A stretch of 64,000 nucleotides of DNA from contig NZ_CP107783.1 in the NCBI RefSeq assembly GCF_036345255.1, positions 7,176,001 through 7,240,000 of the forward strand, read 5' to 3'. This document shows, piece after piece, positions 40,994 to 48,971 of this stretch. How positions within the stretch are numbered: the stretch's first letter is position 1; each line of letters opens with the position of its first letter. The stretch comes from Streptomyces sp. NBC_00569. Lineage in GTDB: Bacteria > Actinomycetota > Actinomycetes > Streptomycetales > Streptomycetaceae. The notes under the pieces are model-generated. The model was not told where the DNA came from. It worked only from the letters and a program-made list of their open reading frames with translations, and did no database searches. The position numbers and the translations under genes are program-made.

Positions 40994-42139
40994 ATGACCG
41001 CACAGCAGCAAGAGGTCCGCGTCATCGAGGCCGCCGCGCCGCCGGCCCGCTACGCCCGCGGCTGGCACTGCCTGGGCCTGGCCGCCGCCTTCCGTGACGG
41101 CGGCCCGCACGAGGTCGAGGCGTTCGGCACGAAGCTCGTCGTCTTCCGGGGGGAGCCCGCGGCGGGAGGTGCCGGCAGCCTGCACGTCCTCAACGCGTAC
41201 TGCCCCCACATGGGCGGCAATCTCGCCCACGGCACCGTCAAGGGCGACGCCGTCGCCTGCCCGTTCCACGACTGGCGCTGGGCGGGCGACGGGCGCTGCG
41301 CCGGCATCCCGTACGCGCGCCGCGTCCCGCCGCGCGCCAGGACCCGCGCCTGGACCACCCTCGAACGCAACGGGCAGCTCTACGTGTGGCACGATCCCGA
41401 GGGCAACGAGCCCCCGCCCGGCGTCACCATCCCGCAGATCGAGGGCTTCGGAAGCCCCGAGTGGTCCGACTGGTCCTGGAGCGCGCTGCGCGTCGAGAAC
41501 TCCAACTGCCGCGAGATCGTGGACAACGTCGTCGACATGGCGCACTTCTTCTACGTCCACTACGCGTTCCCGAACTACTTCAAGAACATCTTCGACGGCC
41601 ATGTCGCCACCCAGTACATGGAGTCCACGCCGCGCGGCGACGTCGAGCTCGGCACGCTGTCCACCGGTGGCGGCCTGCGCTCCGACGCCTCGTACTTCGG
41701 CCCCTCGTACATGATCGACAAGCTGTGGAGCGATGTCGGGGGCGGTGTCGAGATGGAGTCCGTCCTCATCAACTGCCATTACCCGATCGACGAGAACAGC
41801 TTCATGCTCATGTACGGCGCGATCGTCAGGAAGCTGCCCGGCATGAGTGACGAGCAGGCCGCCGACGCCGCCCGGCTCACTTCCGAGGGCCTCGCGGTCG
41901 GCTTCGAGCAGGACGTCGAGATCTGGCGGAACAAGACCCGCACCGACAACCCGCTCCTCACCGAGGAGGACGGCCCCGTCTACCAACTGCGCCGCTGGTA
42001 CGAGCAGTTCTATGTGGACGCCGGCGACGTCAAGGACGAGATGGTGCGGCGCTTCGAGTTCGAGATCGACACCGAGCGCGCGACCGCCGCCTGGCGCGCG
42101 GAGGTCGAGGAGAACCTCGCGCGACGGGAGGCCGGCTGA
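40994..42139 (+). CDS. kshA: 3-ketosteroid 9-alpha-hydroxylase oxygenase component
   Basis: 381 residues from the ATG at 40994. The Rieske cluster ligands are C70/H72 (YCPHMGG) and C89/H92 (CPFHDWRW), each three residues later than in the M. tuberculosis enzyme. The mononuclear iron motif is VVDMAHFFYVHYAF with H184 and H189. Together with the length and SNCREIVDNVVD this supports KshA rather than another Rieske oxygenase. It 9-alpha-hydroxylates androstadienedione-type substrates, which opens ring B. The next small gene starts in its stop codon (TGATG). Confidence 0.92.
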   Translation: MTAQQQEVRVIEAAAPPARYARGWHCLGLAAAFRDGGPHEVEAFGTKLVVFRGEPAAGGAGSLHVLNAYCPHMGGNLAHGTVKGDAVACPFHDWRWAGDGRCAGIPYARRVPPRARTRAWTTLERNGQLYVWHDPEGNEPPPGVTIPQIEGFGSPEWSDWSWSALRVENSNCREIVDNVVDMAHFFYVHYAFPNYFKNIFDGHVATQYMESTPRGDVELGTLSTGGGLRSDASYFGPSYMIDKLWSDVGGGVEMESVLINCHYPIDENSFMLMYGAIVRKLPGMSDEQAADAARLTSEGLAVGFEQDVEIWRNKTRTDNPLLTEEDGPVYQLRRWYEQFYVDAGDVKDEMVRRFEFEIDTERATAAWRAEVEENLARREAG

Positions 42140-42366
42140 TGCGGCCCGTGCAGTGCGGGGTCTGCGGAAACCAGGTCCTGTGCGAGAAGTTCAGCGCCGC
42201 CCACACGCAGATCCAGTGGACCGAGGAGGCGGCCGCGGTCTGCCCGATCATCGCGGAGCGCGTCGCGGCCGGTGAACTGAGCGCGCGGGTACGGGGCTGC
42301 GCGCCGCTGCGGGCGAGCATCGACGTGGCGGTCGCGAGCGGGCTCCTGGAGGTCGCGGATGCCTAG
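42139..42366 (+). CDS. Small Cys-containing protein between kshA and kshB
   Basis: 75 residues, with start overlapping the kshA stop (TGATG) and last eight bases overlapping the kshB start. Such double overlap argues for a real, co-translated gene. It carries C6-x2-C9, C15, H22, C35 and C54 (VQCGVCGNQVLCEKF, AAVCPII, RGCAPL), enough to bind zinc or a metal cluster. The spacing does not match a known ferredoxin or rubredoxin. I do not recognise the family. Position suggests a role in assembly, stability or electron transfer of the KshAB hydroxylase. Confidence 0.75.
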   Translation: MRPVQCGVCGNQVLCEKFSAAHTQIQWTEEAAAVCPIIAERVAAGELSARVRGCAPLRASIDVAVASGLLEVADA

Positions 42367-43363
42367 CGTGAAGGTCCGGGTCGCCGAGGTGATACGTGAG
42401 ACGGCCGACGCGGTCTCCCTCGTCCTGGACGCACAACTTCCTTACAGGCCAGGCCAGTTCATGACGGTACGGCTGCCCGGTGGTGGGGCCCGCTGCTACT
42501 CGCTGGCCAGCTCCCCGCACACCGGCGAGCCCATGAAGGTCACCGTGAAGAGAGTGGCCGGGGGAGTCGGGTCGGGCTGGATCTGCGACAGCGTCGCGCC
42601 CGGCGACGAGCTGGAGGTCCTGCCGCCCGCGGGGACGTTCACGCCGCCCGGCCTCGACGGGGACGTGCTGCTCGTGGCGGGCGGCAGCGGCATCACGCCC
42701 GTCGTCTCCATCGCCAAGTCGGCGCTCGCAGCGGGCCGCGGCCGGGTCGCCCTCCTGTACGCGAACCGCGACGAGGAGTCGGTCATCTTCCGCGAGGAAC
42801 TCCGCCTCCTGGGAGTCGAGTTCGCGGGCCGGCTCACCGTCGTGCACTGGCTGGAAACCCTCCAGGGCCTGCCCACGGCCGCCGCCCTGCGCGCACCCCT
42901 CGCCCCGTACGCGGGCCGCGACGCCTATCTGTGCGGGCCCGCGCCCCTGATGGACGCGGCCGAGCAGGCGCTACGGGCGGTGGGCGGCCGGTCCGTGCGC
43001 AGGGAGCGGTACTTCTCGCTCGGCGACGACGTGTTCGCCGGGCGGGAGGACCGGGCCGGGCTCCGGGGTGGAGCCGAGCCGGACGCCGACGACCACCGGC
43101 TCCACGTGGAACTCGACGGCGAGGAGCGGGAGGTGGCATGGCCCGCCGGGACGCCGCTGCTCGACGCCCTGCTCGCCGCCGGCGTCGACGCCCCCTTCTC
43201 GTGCCGCGAGGGCGCGTGCAGCGCGTGCTGCTGCCGGGTCACCAAGGGGGAGGTCACGATGGCGCGCAACGAGATCCTCGACCAGCGGGACCTCGACGAG
43301 GGGTACGTCCTCGCGTGCCAGGCGCTGCCGGTGTCGGACGCGGTGGGGGTCACGTACTCCTGA
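42359..43363 (+). CDS. kshB: 3-ketosteroid 9-alpha-hydroxylase reductase component
   Basis: 334 residues. An N-terminal FAD domain (RCYSLASSPHTGEPMKVTVKR), an NAD domain (LLVAGGSGITPVVSIAKSAL, YLCGPAPLMD) and a C-terminal plant-type 2Fe-2S ferredoxin domain (CREGACSACCCRV with a fourth Cys in LACQALP). This order is that of KshB and related phenylacetate/ring-hydroxylase reductases. It takes electrons from NADH to KshA. Last gene of the hsaE-kshB operon, followed by a strong hairpin. Confidence 0.92.
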   Translation: MPSVKVRVAEVIRETADAVSLVLDAQLPYRPGQFMTVRLPGGGARCYSLASSPHTGEPMKVTVKRVAGGVGSGWICDSVAPGDELEVLPPAGTFTPPGLDGDVLLVAGGSGITPVVSIAKSALAAGRGRVALLYANRDEESVIFREELRLLGVEFAGRLTVVHWLETLQGLPTAAALRAPLAPYAGRDAYLCGPAPLMDAAEQALRAVGGRSVRRERYFSLGDDVFAGREDRAGLRGGAEPDADDHRLHVELDGEEREVAWPAGTPLLDALLAAGVDAPFSCREGACSACCCRVTKGEVTMARNEILDQRDLDEGYVLACQALPVSDAVGVTYS

Positions 43364-43366
43364 GGT

Positions 43367-43405
43367 GCGCGGGCCGGGTCTGCCGCTGAGGCGCCCGGCC
43401 CGCGC
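43367..43405. terminator. Bidirectional hairpin between kshB and the IclR gene
   Basis: GCGCGGGCCGGG (43367-43378) pairs perfectly with CCCGGCCCGCGC (43394-43405), a 12-base stem and 15-base loop, three bases after the kshB stop and between convergent genes. Confidence 0.8.
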
Positions 43406-43444
43406 GGATGTGCGGGTCGGTCCGCTCGGATGCAGACCCGCCCG

Positions 43445-44314
43445 CTACATCCACTCACTCGTCCGCAGCCACCCCATCATGTTGTCCATGGCCTGCTCGG
43501 AGACGCCCGGCGCGCAGCTCGGCGGTGGCGCGGAGCGGGTCGCGCGGCCGGGCCCGTACAGGTCGCGCCAGACCGTGCGGGCGCAGGCGAGCACGGCGGG
43601 CGCGAGGCGTTCCAGGTCGCGCTGGGCCGTCAGCCCCTTGCCGGACAGGGAGATCGCGGCGACGGCCCGGCCCGCGCCGCGCAGCGGGGCCGCGACGCAG
43701 ACGACGTCGCGGTGGCTCTCCTCGTGGTCGAAGGCGACGCCCCGGTCGCGGGCCGCGGCGAGCGCGGAGCGCAGCGCGGTCGGATGTGTGAGGGTGCGCG
43801 GCGTGCGGGGGCGCAGCCCGTGCGCGAGGACGCCCTCGACGGTGGCCGGGTCGCTGAACGCGAGGACCGCCTTGCCCGCGGCCGTGCAGTACGCGGGCAT
43901 GCGGCCGCCGACCCGCGAGGGCACCGACGTGTCGTGCAGGCCGCCGATCCGCTCCAGGCAGACCACTTCGGCGCCGTCGAGGACGTACAGGTGGACCAGG
44001 TGCCCGGTCGACTCGTGCAGCGCGTGCAGCCGGGGGAGCGCCGTCCGGCGCAGCCGGTTGTGGTGGGCGGCGAGCGCGCCCAGTTCGAGCATCCCCATGC
44101 CCATCCGGTAGTCCCGGCCCTCCCGGTCGAGCCAGCCGAGCCGTACCAACTGGTCGAGGATGCGGTGGGCGGAGGACCGGGGGATCCCGGAGCGCCGGAT
44201 CACCTCCGTGAGGGAGAGACGCGGCTGTGCGCCGTCGAAGGCGCCGAGCACCTTCGCGGCCTTCTCCAGGAGCGAGGGCGCGGCGCCCCCGACGATCCCG
44301 GTCTGCTCGGGCAT
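43445..44314 (-). CDS. IclR family transcriptional regulator
   Basis: 289 residues from the ATG at 44314; an upstream in-frame start at 44389 would add a non-conserved Arg-rich leader. The winged helix-turn-helix lies at LSLTEVIRRSGIPRSSAHRILDQLVRLGWLDR. The effector domain shows GHLVHLYVLDGAEVVCLERI, MPAYCTAAGKAVLAF and AVAAISLSGKGL. It lies between the two operons for rings A/B (hsaE-kshB and hsaA-kstD), both of which carry the same palindrome upstream. It is therefore the best candidate for their regulator, as activator or repressor. A different imperfect palindrome (44424-44442) lies before its own start. Confidence 0.9.
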   Translation of the reverse strand: MPEQTGIVGGAAPSLLEKAAKVLGAFDGAQPRLSLTEVIRRSGIPRSSAHRILDQLVRLGWLDREGRDYRMGMGMLELGALAAHHNRLRRTALPRLHALHESTGHLVHLYVLDGAEVVCLERIGGLHDTSVPSRVGGRMPAYCTAAGKAVLAFSDPATVEGVLAHGLRPRTPRTLTHPTALRSALAAARDRGVAFDHEESHRDVVCVAAPLRGAGRAVAAISLSGKGLTAQRDLERLAPAVLACARTVWRDLYGPGRATRSAPPPSCAPGVSEQAMDNMMGWLRTSEWM

Positions 44315-44423
44315 GGCTGAACCCCCAGGACAACAGGGCGCATCCGCGACATTGCGGGCGCGTTGACGACCTCGCGCCGACCTTGCCATGCGCCCTCGGC
44401 CCAGGGGAAGAGCCGGGAGCTAT

Positions 44424-44442
44424 GTATTTCGGTTCGGAATAC
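44424..44442. promoter_or_regulatory. Imperfect 19-bp palindrome upstream of the IclR gene
   Basis: GTATTTCGGTTCGGAATAC is symmetric at seven of nine base pairs around a one-base centre, about 110 bases before the IclR gene start. It is AT-rich for the region and could be an autoregulatory site or part of the promoter. It differs from the palindrome at hsaE and hsaA. Confidence 0.45.
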
Positions 44443-44449
44443 CTTTCGC

Positions 44450-44529
44450 CGTCACGCCGCTCGCTGCTGCACGCCTGCCGTCGTCACGCCGCCCGCTGCT
44501 GCACGTCCGTGGTCGTCACGCCGGTGCTG
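44450..44529. repeat. 32-bp tandem repeat, about 2.5 copies
   Basis: CGTCACGCCGCTCGCTGCTG at 44450 is repeated at 44482 with one change over 24 bases, and in part at 44514 (CGTCACGCCGGTGCTG), which runs into the 3' end of the HAD gene. The period is exactly 32 bases, so it is not a coding repeat. Function unknown. Confidence 0.7.
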
Positions 44530-45223
44530 CCACGAGGGACCGCAGCAGCACCACATCCGCCCCCGTGAGATCGGCGACGACCGTGCGGCCCGGGGCCGGG
44601 GCGATCGGCCGCACCGACGGGACCGCGAGGACCGCGCACCCTGCCGCCTCCGCCGACGCCACCCCCGTCGGGGTGTCCTCCACCGCGACGCACCGCGCGG
44701 GCTCCACGCCGAGCGCCGCGGCCGCCGCGAGATACGGGTCGGGCGCCGGCTTGGTGCGCGGCGTGTCCTCGGCCCCGTACACCGCGTCGAAGACGTGCCC
44801 GTCCAGGGACCCGGCGATCCGGCGCACCACCGCGCGCGGCGACGCCGACACCAGGGCTGTCGGGACCCCGGCCGCGCGCAGTGCGGCCAGCAGCCCGAGG
44901 GCGCCGGGCCGCGGCGGCGCGCCCTCGGCGATCCGGGCGGTGAAGCCCCGGCCCAGTTCGTCCGCGAGATCCTCGCGGGGCACGCCCAGGGACTCGTACA
45001 GCAGGTCCGCCGTGTCCTCGACCGAGCGTCCGAGCGCGGCGGCGCGGCCCTCCTCGTCCATTGGGCGGCCGTGCCGCTCGGACACGGCCTCGACGACCTC
45101 GAGCCACATGTCCTCGGTGTCGACGAGCGTGCCGTCCATGTCGAAGAGCACCGCCTGGAGGGCGGAGGGTTCGACGGGCAGCGCGCGGGTGGGCGCGCCG
45201 GCGTGGGCGCGAGGGGTGTTCAC
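44516..45223 (-). CDS. HAD-superfamily phosphatase (beta-phosphoglucomutase-like subfamily)
   Basis: 235 residues from a GTG at 45223; a start at 45262 is also possible. HAD motif I is LFDMDGTLVDTED, motif II VSASPRAVV, motif III the Lys in RTKPAPDPYL and motif IV VAVEDTPTGVASAEAAG. These mark a haloacid-dehalogenase phosphatase of the beta-phosphoglucomutase/phosphoglycolate type. Substrate unknown. It has no obvious role in steroid breakdown. It is divergent from hsaA, with the hsaA palindrome between them. Confidence 0.85.
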   Translation of the reverse strand: MNTPRAHAGAPTRALPVEPSALQAVLFDMDGTLVDTEDMWLEVVEAVSERHGRPMDEEGRAAALGRSVEDTADLLYESLGVPREDLADELGRGFTARIAEGAPPRPGALGLLAALRAAGVPTALVSASPRAVVRRIAGSLDGHVFDAVYGAEDTPRTKPAPDPYLAAAAALGVEPARCVAVEDTPTGVASAEAAGCAVLAVPSVRPIAPAPGRTVVADLTGADVVLLRSLVAAPA

Positions 45224-45345
45224 AGTGCTCCAGAAGCCGAAGGGACAGGCCGACCCTCTCATTACGGTCGCCTCGCATGACAGGCCGGTGAACGGCGCGC
45301 GCCATCCACGCAGCCCACAGGCGACAGCAGGGGAACCCGCCGAGG

Positions 45346-45362
45346 TTCCCGCTCAGCGGGAA
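45346..45362. promoter_or_regulatory. Palindromic operator upstream of hsaA, probable IclR site copy 2
   Basis: TTCCCGCTCAGCGGGAA, extended by GG before and CC after to a perfect 21-base palindrome (45344-45364). The core is identical to 38123-38139 apart from the central base. TACGGT at 45394-45399 sits 32 bases beyond its end, exactly as TACCGT does at hsaE. Confidence 0.7.
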
Positions 45363-45437
45363 CCACCCGTTCTCGGCCCGCGGGAGGCGGGCGTACGGTC
45401 CAGCCACTCGAACCCGCACCCAGGAGAGGGCCCCCGC

Positions 45438-46622
45438 ATGAGCGAATCCCCGGCCACCGCAGCCGCCGTACTCGAAGCGGTCCGCGCCCTCGCGCCGGCG
45501 CTGCGCGAGCGCGCCGCCGAGGCGGAGGCGCTGCGCAAGGTGCCCGACACGTCGATCAAGGATCTGGAGCAGACCGGCTTCTTCCGGCTCCTCCAGCCCC
45601 GGGCCCACGGCGGATTCGCCGCCGACCCGGCCGTCTTCTACGCCGCCGTCCGTGAGATCGCCCGAGCCTGCGGCTCCACCGGCTGGGTCGCGTCCGTCGT
45701 CGGCGTCCACCCCTGGCACGTCGCGCTCTACGACCCGCGCGCCCAGGAGGAGGTGTGGGGCACCGACCCGTCGACCCGGATCTGCTCCTCGTACGCCCCG
45801 ACCGGCAAGGTCACACCCGTCGACGGCGGCTTCCGCATCAGCGGCTCCTGGAGCTTCTCCTCCGGCTGCGACCACGCGGACTGGGCACTGCTCGGCGGCC
45901 TCGTCATGGACGCGGACGGCCGGCCCGTCGACATGCGGACGTTCCTCGTGCCGCGCGCCGAGTACCGCATCGACGACGTGTGGGACACCGTCGGCCTGCG
46001 CGGCACCGGCTCCAACAACGTCGTGTGCGACGACGTGTTCGTGCCCGAGCACCGCGCCCTCAGCTTCGGCCCCGTCACGGCCCTGAACGTGCCGGGCCAC
46101 GCGGTCAACCCGGAGCCGCTCTACCGCCTCCCGTACGCCGCCGTCTTCACCACCACCATCTCCACCCCCGTCGTCGGCATCGCCGAGGGCGCCCTCGACG
46201 CGTACATCGAGGCCACCCGCAAGCGCTTCCGCGTCTCCTATGGAGAGCAGGTCGCCGAGGACCCCTTCGCGCAGGTCCGCATCGCCCGCGCCGCCTCCGA
46301 CATCGACGCCGCGGGCCTTCAGCTCCAGCGCAACATCGCCGAGTTGTACGCCTGCGCGGAGCGCGGCGAGGAACTCCCCATGCCGCTGCGCGCCCGTGCC
46401 CGCCGCGACCAGGTCCTCGCCACCGAGCGCGCCGTCGCCGCCGTCGACCTGCTCATGGAGAACGCGGGCGGCGGCGCCATGCGCACCGGCCCCAACCCGG
46501 TGCAGCGCGCCTGGCGCGACGTCCACACCGGCCGCGGCCACGCCGCCAACGATCCCGAGCGCGCCCTCCTCCTCTCCGGCCAGAGCGCCCTCGGCCTCGA
46601 CATCCAGGACACGATGCTGTGA
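45438..46622 (+). CDS. hsaA: 3-HSA hydroxylase, oxygenase component
   Basis: 394 residues from the ATG at 45438 (GGAGAGG upstream). A flavin-dependent monooxygenase with the acyl-CoA dehydrogenase fold: KDLEQTGFFRLLQPRAHGGF, ACGSTGWVASVVGVHPWHVALY, GSWSFSSGCDHADWALLGGLV and GLRGTGSNNVVCDDVFVPEHR. HsaA hydroxylates the phenolic secosteroid 3-HSA to the catechol, using reduced FMN from HsaB. First gene of hsaA-hsaD-hsaC-hsaB-kstD; the hsaD GTG overlaps its stop. Confidence 0.92.
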   Translation: MSESPATAAAVLEAVRALAPALRERAAEAEALRKVPDTSIKDLEQTGFFRLLQPRAHGGFAADPAVFYAAVREIARACGSTGWVASVVGVHPWHVALYDPRAQEEVWGTDPSTRICSSYAPTGKVTPVDGGFRISGSWSFSSGCDHADWALLGGLVMDADGRPVDMRTFLVPRAEYRIDDVWDTVGLRGTGSNNVVCDDVFVPEHRALSFGPVTALNVPGHAVNPEPLYRLPYAAVFTTTISTPVVGIAEGALDAYIEATRKRFRVSYGEQVAEDPFAQVRIARAASDIDAAGLQLQRNIAELYACAERGEELPMPLRARARRDQVLATERAVAAVDLLMENAGGGAMRTGPNPVQRAWRDVHTGRGHAANDPERALLLSGQSALGLDIQDTML

Positions 46623-47500
46623 GCACCTCTGTCGAAGCGACGAACTCTCTTACGTACGAAGGGACTTCGCGGACGGGGAAAGCCGCGGGTCTGACCCTCC
46701 ACTACCACGAGGCGGGCCCCGACGCCCCGGACGTCCCCGTCGTGATCATGCTGCACGGCGGTGGCCCCGGCGCCTCCGGCTGGTCCAACTTCGGCCGCAA
46801 CCTGCCCGTGTTCGCGGAGCACTTCCGTACCCTCCTGATCGACCAGCCCTGCTACGGCGCCTCCGACAAGCCCGAGCTCACCAAGGACTTCTTCTCCTGC
46901 GCCGCCGACGCCGTCGCCGCCCTCATGGACGAACTGGCCATCCCTCAGGCCCACTTCGTCGGCAACTCCCTCGGTGGAGGCACCGCGACCCGGATGGCCC
47001 TCGACCACCCGGACAAGGTCGGCAAGCTCCTTCTGATGGGGCCGGGCGGCATCTCCGTCAACCTGTTCGCGCCCGACCCGACCGAAGGCATCAAGAAGCT
47101 CTTCGCGTTCAACGGCTCTGGCGAGCCGACCCGCGCCATGATGCGCGACTTCCTCACCACCCTCGCGTACGACGCGTCGATCGTCACCGACGCGTTCGTC
47201 GAGGAGCGCTACGCGCAGGCCACCGACCCCGAGGCCAAACTCGGCAACGACCGCATGGCCGCGTCCTTCGCCAAATGGCCCGCCGACACGATGCTGTGGC
47301 GCGAGGCCCACCGCATCACCGCTCCCACGCTCCTCACCTGGGGCCGTGAGGACCGCGTCAACCCGCTCGACGGCGCCCTGGTAGCCCTCAAGACCATCCC
47401 GGACGCGCGGCTGCACGTCTTCCCGCACTGCGGCCACTGGGCGCAGACCGAGCGGTTCGACGAGTTCAACCGTCTCGCCATCGACTTCTTCCGTCACTAG
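46619..47500 (+). CDS. hsaD: 4,9-DSHA hydrolase (meta-cleavage product hydrolase)
   Basis: 293 residues starting at GTG 46619. Alpha/beta hydrolase of the C-C bond hydrolase family: VVIMLHGGGPGASGWSNFGRN (oxyanion hole), nucleophile Ser117 in GNSLGGG, Asp in TWGREDRVNP and His in FPHCGHWAQTE. It cleaves the ring-opened product of HsaC into HIP (rings C/D) and 2-hydroxyhexa-2,4-dienoate. It overlaps hsaA by four bases; a repeat-containing gap of 98 bases separates it from hsaC, unlike the tight spacing of the other genes. Confidence 0.94.
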   Translation: MSTSVEATNSLTYEGTSRTGKAAGLTLHYHEAGPDAPDVPVVIMLHGGGPGASGWSNFGRNLPVFAEHFRTLLIDQPCYGASDKPELTKDFFSCAADAVAALMDELAIPQAHFVGNSLGGGTATRMALDHPDKVGKLLLMGPGGISVNLFAPDPTEGIKKLFAFNGSGEPTRAMMRDFLTTLAYDASIVTDAFVEERYAQATDPEAKLGNDRMAASFAKWPADTMLWREAHRITAPTLLTWGREDRVNPLDGALVALKTIPDARLHVFPHCGHWAQTERFDEFNRLAIDFFRH

Positions 47501-47582
47501 TCACCAGCCACCAGCCACCAGCCGCTGGTCACCGGCCACTTGTTGACCAGCCGCCGTTCGCCCGCCACTTGTCACCAGCCAC
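47501..47582. repeat. CACCAGC-type short repeats in the hsaD-hsaC gap
   Basis: Three copies of CACCAGC stand in tandem directly after the hsaD stop (47502-47522), then a 29-base-spaced pair CCACTTGTTGACCAGCC / CCACTTGTCACCAGCC (47536 and 47565). It looks like slippage-generated sequence. It may weaken translation coupling between hsaD and hsaC. Confidence 0.6.
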
Positions 47583-47598
47583 CGAAAGGCCCGCAGCC

Positions 47599-48495
47599 AT
47601 GGACATCCGCTCTCTGGGCTTCCTCCGCATCGAGACCGCGAAGCTCGCCGAGTGGCGCACCTACGTCATCGACATCCTCGGGATGACCGAGGGCGCCGAC
47701 TCCACGGACACCGTCCTGCACGCCCGGATCGACGACCGTATCCGCCGTCTGTCCTTCGTGGCGGGCGAACACGACCGCCTTCTGTCGGCCGGTTTCGAGG
47801 TCGCGAACGCGCGAGCGCTCGCCGAGGCCGCCGCCGAACTCGAAGCGGCCGGAGTCGCCGTCAAGCACGCCGACGACGCCACTCTCGCCGACCGCCGCGT
47901 ACAGGGCCTCATCCACTGCGAGGACCCGGCCGGCAACCCCCTGGAGATCTACTGGGGTCAGGCCCAGGACCACACGCCGCTCGCCGCGCCCTACGGCAAC
48001 CGCTTCGTCACCGGCGACCACCTCGGCCTCGGCCACGTCGTCATGCCGGCCCCCGACATGGAAGCCACCCTCGACTTCTACGAGAACCTCCTCGGCTTCC
48101 AGCTCCGCGACCGCATGAAGCTGCCGCCCGTCGCCGTGCCCACGGGGAAGCCGGGCCAGGACTTCTACTGGATGAACTTCCTCAGCCCCAACGCCCGCCA
48201 TCACAGCCTCGGCCTGTACCCGGGTGAACTCCCGCCCGGCATCGTGCACTTCATGGTCGAGCTGGAGCGCCTCGACGACGTCGGCTTCTGCCTGGACCGC
48301 ATGAACGCGGCGGGCATCCCGATCGCCTCCACCCTCGGCCGGCACTCCAACGACCACATGGTGTCGTTCTACGCGCAGGCCCCCGGCGGCTTCCAGGTCG
48401 AGTACGGCTGGGACGGTCTCATCGTCGACAAAGCGACCTGGGTGACGAAGGAGATCACCTCCGACAGCTTCTGGGGCCACCGGTGGAACGGCTGA
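47599..48495 (+). CDS. hsaC: 3,4-DHSA extradiol dioxygenase (iron-dependent)
   Basis: 298 residues from the ATG at 47599. Two-domain type I extradiol dioxygenase; the active C-terminal domain supplies iron ligands H146 (GLGHVVMP), H217 (GIVHFMV) and E268 (FQVEYGW), one or two residues off the M. tuberculosis numbering. SNDHMVSFYAQAPGGF is also a family hallmark. It cleaves the catechol ring A of 3,4-DHSA between C4 and C5. The hsaB start overlaps its last 13 bases. Confidence 0.95.
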   Translation: MDIRSLGFLRIETAKLAEWRTYVIDILGMTEGADSTDTVLHARIDDRIRRLSFVAGEHDRLLSAGFEVANARALAEAAAELEAAGVAVKHADDATLADRRVQGLIHCEDPAGNPLEIYWGQAQDHTPLAAPYGNRFVTGDHLGLGHVVMPAPDMEATLDFYENLLGFQLRDRMKLPPVAVPTGKPGQDFYWMNFLSPNARHHSLGLYPGELPPGIVHFMVELERLDDVGFCLDRMNAAGIPIASTLGRHSNDHMVSFYAQAPGGFQVEYGWDGLIVDKATWVTKEITSDSFWGHRWNG

Positions 48496-48971
48496 CCCCG
48501 GACGCGTTCCGCGACGTCCTGGGCCACTTCGTGTCCGGCGTCACGGTCGTCGCCGCCCTCGACGAGGACACGGGCGAACCGGTGGGCCTCGCCTGTCAGT
48601 CCTTCGCCTCGCTCTCCCTCGAACCGCCCCTCGTGCTGCTGTGCGTCGCCAGGTCGTCGACGAGCTGGCCCAAGGTGCGGCGCGCCGGCCGGTTCGGCGT
48701 CTCGATCCTCGCCGACGACCAGCGCGCCGTGTGCGCCGCCGTCGGCCGCAGCGGGCCCGACAAGTTCCGCGACGTGCGGTGGGAGCCGGCCGGCGGCGGC
48801 GCGGTCCGCGTTGCCGGCGCCCTCGCCACCGTCGACTGCGAGCTCTACGCCGTCCACGAGGCCGGTGACCACTGGATCGTCACCGCCCGCGTCCTCGGCC
48901 TGACCGCACGCGACGACGGCAGACCCCTCCTCTACTTCCGCAGCGCCTACGCCACCGGGGAGTTCGCATGA
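48483..48971 (+). CDS. hsaB: 3-HSA hydroxylase, flavin reductase component
   Basis: 162 residues starting at GTG 48483. The HpaC-type FMN-binding split barrel shows GHFVSGVTVVAALDEDTGEPVG, ACQSFASLSLEPPLVLLCVA, AGRFGVSILADDQRAV and the end LLYFRSAYATGEFA. It reduces FMN with NADH for HsaA. It overlaps hsaC by 13 bases and kstD by four, so translation is tightly coupled. A paralogue lies at 18086-18637. Confidence 0.9.
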   Translation: MERLTPDAFRDVLGHFVSGVTVVAALDEDTGEPVGLACQSFASLSLEPPLVLLCVARSSTSWPKVRRAGRFGVSILADDQRAVCAAVGRSGPDKFRDVRWEPAGGGAVRVAGALATVDCELYAVHEAGDHWIVTARVLGLTARDDGRPLLYFRSAYATGEFA

